DNA of 49,371 nucleotides from a virus: the IMG/VR virus record IMGVR_UViG_3300031784_000051, positions 1-49,371 of that record. One strand, given 5' to 3'. Below are positions 1 through 11,000 of the stretch, piece by piece (position 1 is the stretch's first letter; every line of letters starts with the position of its first letter). The notes below the pieces were generated by a model. It did no database searches, was not told the origin of the DNA, and saw nothing but the letters and a program-made list of their open reading frames with translations. A program made the position numbers and the translations under genes.

Positions 1-2
1 CT

Positions 3-3000
3 TTATTAGGAAATACAACTGGGGCAAGTAACAGTGCATTTGGTAGAGGTTCACTACAAGCAAATACTATTGGTCAAAGAAACAGTGCATTTGGTACATA
101 CAGTATGTTTGCTAATACAATTGGTAACTATAATAGTGCATTTGGTTTCCACGCTTTAAGATATAACACAACAGGTGCAAGTAACAGTGCATTTGGTTAT
201 ATGAGTTTGCGATTCAATACAACTGGAGTAAATAACGTTGCTGTTGGTCTTCAAGCGTTATATGTTAATACTGGTGGTTATAACAATGTAGCAATTGGAA
301 ATGCTGCACTTGCGGCTAATACAGTTGGTATAAATAACGTAGCTGTTGGACATAATTCTCTTATAACTAATGTTGCTGGATATTCTAATACAGCTGTTGG
401 TTTTCAAGCTTTAGAAAATAATACCACTAATTTCAATAGTGCATTTGGATATAGAGCTTTAAGAGCTAATACAACAGGTATCGGTAATACAGCCGTTGGT
501 TATCATTCTCTATTAACTAATACTATTGGTATTCAAAATAGTTCATTTGGTTTTAGATCGTTAGCTTCAAATACTACTGGAGGAAATAATAGTTCATTTG
601 GTATGTATTCTATGTTGAATAATACTATTGGAGCTAATAATTCTGCATTTGGTTTAAGTACATTACAAAATAATACAACTGGTAATAGTAACTCCGCTTT
701 TGGTAAAGACGCATTAAAATTAAATACAACTGGTTCTAATAATTCAGCTTTTGGTTTTTATGCTTTGTTTGCAAATACAATCGGCAATAATAATACAGCA
801 ATGGGATTGGATGCTTTGCGAGGTAATACTACTGGTAATAATAATAGCGCGTTTGGTATACAAGCGTTAAGATATAACACTATTGGTGAAGCTAATTCCG
901 CTGTAGGCTATCAATCACTTTTCTATAATAGCATTGGAGTAAATAATAATGCTATAGGTTACAGAGCGTTATATAATAATACTACAGGCTCTAACAACAA
1001 TGCATTTGGTAGCAGCGCTTTAAGAGAAAATACAACTGGCATTGAAAACTCTGCATTTGGCACATATGCTTTAAGAAAAAATACAATTGGACAAAATAAC
1101 ATAGCGATAGGTAGCAGCGCATTACAGGAAAATTTAATTGGTAGCAATAACACTGCTGTAGGCTTTCAAACTCTAGTAAATAATACAACAAATAATAATG
1201 CTGCATTTGGCTATAGAGCGTTAAGATTAAATACTACAGGTACAGGTAATACAGCTGTAGGAAATGGTTCTTTACAAGTAAACACAATTGGTAATTACAA
1301 TAGCGCATTTGGTGAAACTGCATTAAGATACAATACTACTGGTACAAAAAATACAGCAGTAGGTTGTAATTCTTTATTTAATAATACAATTGGTGCTAAC
1401 AATGTTTCTGTTGGTTTCCAGTCAATGTTCTATAATACAACTGGAGGAAATAATAGCACCTTTGGTTATAGAGCATTATTTAGTAACACAATCGGAGCTA
1501 ATAATAGTGCATTTGGTCATTATTCTTTAAGAAATAATACAACTGGTTCTCAAAACAGTGCATTTGGTAAGAGCGCATTAGGAAGTAATACAATTGGAGC
1601 AACCAACTGTGCGTTTGGTAATTACGCTTTGTTATTAAATTCAACAGGCGGCGCAAATGTTGCAATGGGATATAGCGCTTTGTATAATAATACAACGGGT
1701 TATAATAATACAGCTATTGGTTATACCGCTTTGTATGCAAATACAACTGGTATAAATAATACTGCTTTGGGTTTATCAGCTTTATCAAATAATACAAGCG
1801 GTACTAATAACGTTGGACTTGGCGTTCAAGCATTATTAAATAATACATTTGGTTCAAATAATATTGCAATCGGTAGAGACGCACTTGTTTATAATACAAC
1901 AGGCAATAATAACACCGCTGTAGGATTTAATAGTTTAGCATTAAATACAATCGGCAGCAATAATAGTGCTTTTGGTAAATACGCATTGTATGCAAATACA
2001 ACTGGTATTAATAATACAGCTGTTGGTGTTAATGCATTAAATGCAAATACAATTGGAACTAGTAATACAGCAGTTGGTTATGTATCTTTACAAAATAATA
2101 CAACAGGTACTGGTAATAGCGCCTTTGGTTACTACGCTTTAAAGAGTAACACTATTGGAACTAATAATAGCGCATTTGGTCGTCAAGCTTTATTTAGTAA
2201 TACGACCGGCATAAATAATAATGCGTTTGGCCTAAATTCTTTAGGTTCAAATACAAGTGGAACTAATAATAATGCTTTTGGTAGATACGCTTTAAGAAAT
2301 AATACTATTGGTGGAAAAAATAGTGCATTTGGTCATAGATGTTTAGAAAATAACACTACAAATAGTAATAGTGCTTTTGGTTATAGAGCGTTATTTACTA
2401 ATACTGTTGGTACATACAATAGTGCTTTTGGTTATCAATCTCTATCAAGTAATACTACTGGAAGTAATAATAGTGCTTTTGGATATAAAGCGTTAAATGC
2501 TAATACAATTGGTACACAAAATGTTGCTGTTGGTATGCAATCTTTGCTCTTTAATACGACAGGTAGTAATAATGTAGGAATTGGATATAGAGCATTATAT
2601 AGTAATACAATTGGTACAGCTAATACAGCCGTTGGAACTGAAGTTTTATTAGCTAATACTACAGGTGTTTCTAATAGTGCATTTGGTTACAACGCAATGG
2701 GTGGAAATACAATTGGCTCTAAAAATAGCGCATTTGGTAGAATGTCTTTATTATATAATGTTTCTGGAAATAATAATAGTGGATTTGGATATAGATCGTT
2801 ATTTAAGAATACTATTGGTGGTAATAACAGTGCTTTTGGTTATAGTGCTTTAAGATACAATACCACAAATAATAATAGCGCTTTTGGTTATAAGGCGTTA
2901 TACAGTAATACAACAGGTCAATACAATGTTGCTGTAGGCAGAAGCGCTTTACAAAATAATACATTTGGTAGATATAATAACGCTTTTGGTGGTAATGCTC

Positions 3001-4215
3001 TAGCAAGCAGTACAACTGGTTATGATAACTGTGCATTTGGTTATGTATCACTAAATTCTAATACAAGTGGTATCAGAAATGTAGCAATGGGTGCTGCCGC
3101 ACTTAGATACGGCACGGTAATATCAGCAAATACAGCAGTAGGATTTGCAGCATTAGCAAATAATACTACAAACAACAACAGTGCGTTTGGTTATAAAGCT
3201 TTAAATTATAATACAATTGGTACAAATAACGTTGCGGTTGGTTTGAACGCTTTATATGCAAATACAACTGGTTCTTCAAATGCTGCGGTTGGTGTAGCTG
3301 CTTTGCAAAATAATACTGTAGGAATGGAAAATAGTGCTTTTGGTACTGCGGCTTTGCTAAATAATACTACAGGAAGTTCTAATAGTGCATTTGGTTTTCA
3401 AGCTTTAGTTTATAATATCACAGGTCAAAATAATAGCTCATTTGGTTTGAGATCATTATTTAATAATACAAGCGGAAATAATAATTCTGCATTTGGTAAA
3501 TATTCATTGAGAAATAATACTATTGGTATTAATAATGCTGCTTTTGGTTATCAAGCATTACGAAATAATACAATAGCTAGTAATAACACTGCTGTAGGCA
3601 GAAGCGCTTTACAACTTAATACTACAGGTACAGGTAATAGTGCATTCGGCGCTTACGCATTGGTTACTAATACAACAGGTACTAATAACACTGCTATCGG
3701 ATTGAATTCAATGAGATTGAATACAATCGGAAATGATAATACCGCTGTTGGATTAGAAAGTTTATATAATAATACAACAGGAATACAAAATACTGCTGTT
3801 GGTAGAAGCGCTTTAGTAAGTAATACAGTAGGTATAAGTAATAGCGCATTTGGTTATAGAGCGTTGAGTGAAAATACGCTTGGTAATTATAATACTGCTG
3901 TAGGAAGAACTGCTTTATATCTTAATACGATAGGTTCAAATAATACCGCAGTTGGATTTGCAGCATTGTATACAAATACAACTGGTAATAGCAATAGCGC
4001 TTTTGGTTATCAATCATTACCTGTAAATACAATTGGTGCAAATAATACAGCAGTAGGAACATACTCATTAAGATATAATACTACAGGATCAAAAAATTCA
4101 GCATTCGGTAGAGAAGCTTTATTTAGCAATACTATTGGTGTTGATAATAGTTCATTTGGTGCGTATTCTTTAAGAAGTTCAACAACTAGTATTGAAAATA
4201 CAGCGGTTGGTCAAT
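3..4215 (+). repeat. Array of about 83 repeats of 51 bp (17 codons) in fibre gene
   Basis: The unit encodes roughly NSAFGxxALxxNTTGxN. Copies are diverged at the DNA level (synonymous and non-synonymous), so this is not a fresh amplification. NTTG and NTIG versions often alternate, giving a weak two-unit (34-residue) pattern. A few copies (NTTNNN, NTTNSN, NTTNFN) lack one residue. The array continues beyond the left edge of the window. The count was made by eye. Confidence 0.9.
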
Positions 4216-4991
4216 CTTCAGGATACGACATCACTACTGGCAGAACAAATACACTACTTGGATTTAATACTGGTCGTGGTATTACCACTGGCAACTACAA
4301 TACAATCCTAGGTGCAAATGTCACGGGATTAAGCACAACGCTTGCAAATAACATTATAATTGCTGACGGCCAAGGTAATAGAAGAATAAATGTTGATAGT
4401 AGTGGTAATGTTGGTATAGCAACTACAAGTCCTTCTAATAAAACAACAATAGAATCAGATGCAACAGGCGCATCATTTGCAGATAATGGTGTTGGACAAC
4501 TTGTTATTCGTGGAGCAACAAATACAGCTAAACGCCTAGGCTTAGGTATTGATACTACAAATAATATTGGCGTAATTCAAGCGCAACTATATGGTACTGG
4601 TCAGTATCCATTAGTTTTGAATCCAGCAGGAGGTAACGTTGGTATTGGAACAACTGGTCCAAGTACCGCACTACAAGTTGTCGGCACAATTACTTGTACA
4701 ACATTAGTTGAAACATCAAGTGTCGCAACAAAAACAAATGTCAAAAAACTAAATAGTCAAACCGCCAAACTATCCAAGCTTGTACCTGTATCTTTTAATT
4801 ATAAAAAAGACAACAAACGCAGTCTAGGATTGATTGCGGAAGAAGTCGCCCAAGTTTACCCAGAATTAGTTGAGTATGAAAATGGTCGTCCTTTAGGTGT
4901 AAACTATTCGAAGCTTACTGCTGTATTAATTAGTACAGTAAATGAGCTAGCCGCCGAAGTCGCAGAACTAAAAAAACAACTAAATAAGTAA
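3..4991 (+). CDS. Giant repeat tail fibre with C-terminal S74 chaperone (5' end cut by window)
   Basis: Partial gene: the frame is open from base 3 and the gene starts upstream of the window. About 83 consecutive 17-residue repeats of the form N-S-A-F-G-x-x-A-L-x-x-N-T-T/I-G-x-N fill most of it; they resemble the head (Hep/Hag) repeats of YadA-type trimeric adhesins, which fold as a left-handed beta-roll. After the repeats come degenerate copies, then two VGIxTTxPxxK fibre modules (near 4410 and 4640). The last 90 or so residues match the peptidase S74 intramolecular chaperone: the SSVATKTNV cleavage/catalytic region, LGLIAEEVAQVYPELV, and a C-terminal coiled-coil helix ending ELKKQLNK. By family knowledge this domain trimerises the fibre and then cuts itself off. 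The product is expected to be a very long trimeric, virion-surface fibre that binds the host. It ends 22 bp before the next fibre gene. Confidence 0.9.
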   Translation, partial: LLGNTTGASNSAFGRGSLQANTIGQRNSAFGTYSMFANTIGNYNSAFGFHALRYNTTGASNSAFGYMSLRFNTTGVNNVAVGLQALYVNTGGYNNVAIGNAALAANTVGINNVAVGHNSLITNVAGYSNTAVGFQALENNTTNFNSAFGYRALRANTTGIGNTAVGYHSLLTNTIGIQNSSFGFRSLASNTTGGNNSSFGMYSMLNNTIGANNSAFGLSTLQNNTTGNSNSAFGKDALKLNTTGSNNSAFGFYALFANTIGNNNTAMGLDALRGNTTGNNNSAFGIQALRYNTIGEANSAVGYQSLFYNSIGVNNNAIGYRALYNNTTGSNNNAFGSSALRENTTGIENSAFGTYALRKNTIGQNNIAIGSSALQENLIGSNNTAVGFQTLVNNTTNNNAAFGYRALRLNTTGTGNTAVGNGSLQVNTIGNYNSAFGETALRYNTTGTKNTAVGCNSLFNNTIGANNVSVGFQSMFYNTTGGNNSTFGYRALFSNTIGANNSAFGHYSLRNNTTGSQNSAFGKSALGSNTIGATNCAFGNYALLLNSTGGANVAMGYSALYNNTTGYNNTAIGYTALYANTTGINNTALGLSALSNNTSGTNNVGLGVQALLNNTFGSNNIAIGRDALVYNTTGNNNTAVGFNSLALNTIGSNNSAFGKYALYANTTGINNTAVGVNALNANTIGTSNTAVGYVSLQNNTTGTGNSAFGYYALKSNTIGTNNSAFGRQALFSNTTGINNNAFGLNSLGSNTSGTNNNAFGRYALRNNTIGGKNSAFGHRCLENNTTNSNSAFGYRALFTNTVGTYNSAFGYQSLSSNTTGSNNSAFGYKALNANTIGTQNVAVGMQSLLFNTTGSNNVGIGYRALYSNTIGTANTAVGTEVLLANTTGVSNSAFGYNAMGGNTIGSKNSAFGRMSLLYNVSGNNNSGFGYRSLFKNTIGGNNSAFGYSALRYNTTNNNSAFGYKALYSNTTGQYNVAVGRSALQNNTFGRYNNAFGGNALASSTTGYDNCAFGYVSLNSNTSGIRNVAMGAAALRYGTVISANTAVGFAALANNTTNNNSAFGYKALNYNTIGTNNVAVGLNALYANTTGSSNAAVGVAALQNNTVGMENSAFGTAALLNNTTGSSNSAFGFQALVYNITGQNNSSFGLRSLFNNTSGNNNSAFGKYSLRNNTIGINNAAFGYQALRNNTIASNNTAVGRSALQLNTTGTGNSAFGAYALVTNTTGTNNTAIGLNSMRLNTIGNDNTAVGLESLYNNTTGIQNTAVGRSALVSNTVGISNSAFGYRALSENTLGNYNTAVGRTALYLNTIGSNNTAVGFAALYTNTTGNSNSAFGYQSLPVNTIGANNTAVGTYSLRYNTTGSKNSAFGREALFSNTIGVDNSSFGAYSLRSSTTSIENTAVGQSSGYDITTGRTNTLLGFNTGRGITTGNYNTILGANVTGLSTTLANNIIIADGQGNRRINVDSSGNVGIATTSPSNKTTIESDATGASFADNGVGQLVIRGATNTAKRLGLGIDTTNNIGVIQAQLYGTGQYPLVLNPAGGNVGIGTTGPSTALQVVGTITCTTLVETSSVATKTNVKKLNSQTAKLSKLVPVSFNYKKDNKRSLGLIAEEVAQVYPELVEYENGRPLGVNYSKLTAVLISTVNELAAEVAELKKQLNK

Positions 4992-5013
4992 TATAATAAA
5001 TATATAAAAATAT

Positions 5014-8000
5014 ATGGCAATTCTTAATCATGGTTCAACAATAAGAACAGCGGATGGTGGACAATCAACAACAACCATAGTAACCGCCACTAACATTGGC
5101 AGTTATGCTGTAGCAAGTAGTGCTACTTATTATATTGGTACGACACAAAATGTTTTTAACAGAGCGAGCGGCGCACAAACACTAACTGGCGTTAGTATTG
5201 ATGGTAATGCGGCTAATATAACTGCGTATACCATTAATCAAAACGTAGGAACTAGTAATACACCATCATTTGCAGGTATAGTTTCTTCTGGTATTACTAA
5301 TTATGCATTTTTACAAGTAACAGATACAAATAATTTTTGGATAACTCCTGGCAATAATAACTGGGGTTTATATTTTGAAACAAGTGCTGGTGGACTTTTG
5401 GGTGGATCAGGAGATTCGAATCGTTTGGGATTTGTTGGTGCTGGTGCTGCTCGTTTTTATGTTGATTTAAATAATGGTAACGGATGGTTCGGAGGATCTT
5501 TGACTGCAAATACAGATTCTCGCGCACCAATATTTTACGATAGTGGTAATACAGCTTATTATTTAGATCCTGCAAATACTGGAACATCTTTATTAGTTGC
5601 GGGCAGTGTAGGTATAAATACAACAAGCCCAGCCTTTAAGTTAGATATAAATGGAACAGTCGGAGTCAGAGACACAATGTCATTTGGGCCTTCTGTAGGG
5701 TTGATCTCTTGGGGATCAATGGGAGGTGGAACAGGCTTTGGTATTAGATCGGAAAGTGGAAGAGCTTTAAGTTTAGGGGCAAATGGTAATTGGGATTACG
5801 TAGTAATAAATACGTCAGGTAATGTTGGTATAGGTACAACAACTGCATTTTCAAAAACTACAATATCTAAAGCTGGAGTAAGCCTTCCTACAACAGCAGA
5901 CAGCACAAATAATGCACATTTAACTTTAGCGGGATCAAATTCTTTAGTAAGATTACAATTTGGAACACAGAATGTTGCTCCTTATGGTGGATGGATTCAA
6001 GCGTCGTATGATAATACAGCGGGAGATAACGGAGCAGAGCCTATCTTACTTAATCCTTTAGGAGGCAATGTTGGTATAGGTACAACAAGTCCTGGTTATA
6101 AATTAGACATAACTGGAGATGCAAGAATTGCATCAGCAGCAGGTGCTGGAGCGTTGTATTTTGGAACACTTGATCCTTCAAATGTTTATTTAAAAGTTGA
6201 TAATAATTATGATTTAACTTTAGCTCAAAATGCTTCATCAGGTAATGGTTTGTATCTAGCTGGTGCTGGAAATGTTTATGTTAGTATTGATTCAAATAAT
6301 AATTCTACAATCGATGCATTTATTGTACAAAATAATGCAATCAAGGCTGGTACAGAATTATTTAGAGTACAAGAAAATGGAGTTGTTACTGCATCTACTG
6401 ATTTTCGCGCACCGATATTTTATGATAGCGGTAACACTGCTTATTATTTAGATCCAGCAAATACAGGTACTTCTTTATTGGTCGCTGGTAATGTAGGTAT
6501 AGGTACAACAAGTCCTACTGTAAAATTAGATATTGCCAGTACACAAGCCAATGGTATTGTAATGCGTTATGATACTGGTACAGCTTATCAAGCTTGGATA
6601 AGACCATATTGGAATAGTGGTACTGATACCAGAATTGATTTTGCTATTAATAGAACTGCTAACGTAACCCCCGAGGTTATTATGTCTGTTGGTTATGGTA
6701 GTAACGTTGGTATAGGCACAACAGGACCTAGTTTTAAATTAGATGTAAATGGTACAGTTAGAATCGCTAATACTCTTCGTATTGATGGTTTTGATACAAG
6801 TAGCGCTCAAAGAGCAATTGGTTTTGGAGGAAATACTCTTGGAACAAATGGAGTAATATATTCAAATGGAAGTTATATATCAATAAGTGCTGCAACTAAC
6901 CAACCATTATATTTAAATAGTGATACAAATGGTAATATTTTAATAAGTGGTACTAGTAGTGTCGGTATAGGTACAGCAAGTCCATCACAAAAATTACATG
7001 TTGTTGGAACTGGATTTGCCACAAGTGATTTTCGTGCGCCTATATTTTATGATAGTAATGATACAGCTTATTATGTTGATCCCGCTAGTAATTCTCGATT
7101 ATTAAATCTTGGTTTAGGAAACGTAACTCCAGATTTAAGACTAAGCGTAAGCGGTGATGCTCAATTAAGTGGAATTCTTTATTTGGGCGGAACGGCTGGA
7201 TCATATAATAGTTGGGGATCTAGAACTTATACAACTTCAGGAGTTTTGTATAATAATTCAAGCAGCGTAGAGTTTAATAATTATGGTTATGGTTCAACAT
7301 GGACATTTACTCTTGGTGGTGGAAATGCCACATCGTCTGGTTCATTTCGTGCGCCGATATTTTACGATAATGATAATACTGCGTATTATGCAAATCCAAG
7401 TGGCGCATCAATTTTTAATGGATTAAAATTAGTCAGTTCTGGTAACGAAGTTAGTGGTTCAGACTATAGTTTATGGATACAAGGAGGCAATGAGGACTGG
7501 GGTATTGGTATCGATAAATCTGCCAATAATTATGGCATAACTTATAATCTAGCATCAAGTCATACTTATGCAATTCAAGGAAGAAAAAATGGTACTGAGT
7601 ATTTTAGACTTGGTACGGACATGTTATCTCATGATACTAGATTGCAAGCGCCAATATTCTATGACAGTAATGATACAACTTATTATATTGATGCTGCAAG
7701 TACATCTCAGTTAAATCAAGTAGCATCTTATTATTTGAGAAATCTTGCTGGTGTATCAACTGATCATCAATTTGGTTTATATTTTAATAATTCAATAGAT
7801 ACTGCATACGCTATTTATAGAGAAGGTGGAGCTTGGACAAATCCATATCCAGATTTAAGAATTGCATTCCATACAGGCATAAAATTGGGCGCAAATGCTG
7901 GTTACAATGGTATAAGATTTTATAATGATTATGATATGACTACTCAAGTCATGTCAGTAAATAATAGTGGTGACGGACTGGGAACTAATAATGTTTATGT

Positions 8001-11000
8001 AAATAACAGTTTGCAAGCAGGCAGCAGCTTAAGGTCTCCAATTTATTATGATTCTGATAATACAGCATATTATATTAATGCAGCAAGTACATCTAGTTTA
8101 AATGCTTTAAATCTTGCTGATTATGTTGATGTTGGCACATATATTTATCTAAGAAATAATCTTAGAATGTTGAATAGTGGTGCTAACGGTTGGTTAGAAA
8201 CAATTGTTAGAAATTCAGGAAATCCTTATTTTCAAAATAGTATTGATGGAGGAACTTTCTTAGCTTCTGATGTTAGTGAAAATAATAATTGGTTGTTTCA
8301 AGAAGCAGCAAGAGGTTGGGGTCTTTTCTATTTTAATAAAGGAACACAATCTGGACAAACTTTTGGTAATTATACAACAATTGGTGCAGAAACATTCATT
8401 GTAGGTCAAGGAAATGGCACAACAATGCCTAGTACTTGGACAGGTTATAACGCTTCAAGCAAAGTTGCAATAATGTTATCAAATTACACCGGATATATTT
8501 GGGCGAATGATACAATATTTTCTGCTACAGGATTAAGAGCGCCAATATTTTATGACAGTAATGATACAACATATTACATTGATCCTGCATCTACATCAAG
8601 AATAGTTGCTTTATGGGTTCGTGGATCAAGCGAAACTGTTGGTAATATTTATGTTGGTGGTACTGCTGCTGGTGATAGATTGAATATAAATTTCGATCAG
8701 ATTTGGACTCCAAATGGTAACTTGCATTTGCAATATAGTGGAGGAGGAAATATTGACATGAATTTTGGAGGAGGTCATGCATTTAGCAGAACTTCTTTAC
8801 GCGCACCAATTTTTTATGATTATAATAACACAGCTTATTATACTGATCCAGCAAGTACATCAGTATTAAATAGATTAACAATCGATGGCGGCAATTATGC
8901 ATTCGATTATTTTCAATCGTTGAGTGACTTTACTAGTGGTACTTTAGTCACGACAGATATTCCAGCTACTGCTGCCGAAGGTGAATCTTTTGTGATGAAC
9001 GTTGTAGGTAAGAGTTATAGTGGAAGTACATCACCATTTAATTTTAGTGTTCAAGGTTATTTATATAGCAGTACCATTATAAATTTCTCAGGTTTGAGTT
9101 TGGATTCGACTGCGTTAAGTACAGTTAAAATATTTGAAAATGGCGGCGTACTTTGTTTCTGGTGGCCAACGATTACTTATTGGAATGCTTTTGAAGTAAG
9201 CGTAAGAGCTTATAATAACGCAAAGAATAATTATAATAGAGTCACAAATATTACTAACAGTGTTGAACCAACAGGAACTAAAAAAGTAACAGTTACTTTG
9301 CAAAGATTCATGAGAGCAGATGTTTCTGCTACTAATAGCGTTGATCTAAGAGCGCCAATTTTCTATGATTCTAATGATACGACTTATTATACAGATCCAT
9401 CAAGTTTATCTAATATTTTAGAGTTAAAAACAAATAAAAATTGGTACGACAGTAGCGCAAGTGCTTGGGGTGGTGGTATCAATATGGGAGGAAATAATCC
9501 AAGCATTGGATTCCAAAGCACGGCTTCAACTTGGTGGTATATGTTGCATCACTCAAGCAGTAATATAAATTTTTATAGAAGAAGTACGAGTGGTTCTTGG
9601 AATCACGATGGTATCTGGGATAGTTCTGGAAATCTTATTTGGCAAGGATCATCAGTTCGCGCACCAATTTTCTACGATCAAAATAATACAGCTTATTATA
9701 TAGATGCTGCAAGCACATCTAATTTCAATGATTTGTATTTAGATGGAGATTTAAGAATGAACGGCTCAGATAGTTATATCTGGATGCCTAATAATAATAC
9801 TCTTTCAACAGGGTTTTTTGATCCAGTTACGAGTTTAGTTCCACTTCAATTACATGGACCAAGTGATGGTATTTACATTGGTAATAGTGCATGGATTAGT
9901 TATAATACTGCAAATAATAATAGTTATAATGAAAATATAAGATTGTTTGCTGCGTCGAATGGGGTTTCTACAATTGCTTTTAGAGCGTCTGGAGCAAGTG
10001 GTGAACCTACTAATAGTATATTAGGATTTTCTGATAGATTTGAAATAAGACAGGCAGGGCAATGGCAATTAAGAAGTTATGCTAACTATATCGAAGCCTA
10101 TGGTAGTTCACGCGCACCAATATTTTATGACAGCAATAACACTGCTTATTATACTGACCCAGCCAGTACTTCAGTATTAAATAGAATTGATTTACCATCA
10201 GGTTCAGCAACTATAAATACAACAACACCGGGACAAACAGTTTATCAATTAAACTTTACTGGTCAATCGACTAATGATAATGCTCAAGCGATTACTTGGG
10301 GTTGGTCAACATCAGGAGCGCAAGCTGGTATTTATGTTCAATCATCAGGAGGTTATGGCACAAAAATGTACATAGCCACCACAGATTCTTTTGCAACAGG
10401 ATCAAAAACCGCTTTAACAATTGATCATACTGGTATTGTAACTACTAATCGTAATTATCTACAAGCTAGTGGATCTCTTCGTGCGCCACTGTTCTACGAT
10501 TCTGATAATACTGCTTATTATTTAGATCCTGTAGGAACAAGCCGTTTAACAAATTTAAATGTTAATGAATATTATGCAATTGGTTGGTTTAGAAATAGTA
10601 CTAATGGTAATGGTTTATATAATGAAGCAACTACTCAACATTTTTATTCTGATGATGTTAGTTATTGGAACGTCGCAAGCTCTTCGGGCGCACAAGGCAT
10701 AAGATTAAGAACTGGCGGTCATGCTGGTACTATTCGTGGATATTTTTATGCAGATACTGCTAATGACGTTGGTTTATTAAATAATGCTGGAAATTGGAGA
10801 ATAAGAATAGTTGGTGGTGATTATACATTATTTGATGGTTCATCAATAAGAGCGCAAACATTTTTAGATAGCAATAATACTGCTTTTTATTGCGATCCTG
10901 CCAGCACAAGTAATTTAAATGTTTTAAATATTATAGACGGTACTGTTGAATTATATGAATCTCAAACTGTTGATATGTCTAATACAACGACATATAGCAC

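Noticed and set aside
2812-3051. Antisense open frames within fibre and tape measure genes, such as this one
   Set aside because: They are low-complexity shadows of the repeats or AT-rich coding, with no plausible protein sequence and no leader.
3-4215. Regular 51-bp spacing could look like a CRISPR or satellite array
   Set aside because: Repeats are codons of one continuous open frame with conserved protein pattern and diverged DNA; there are no unique spacers.
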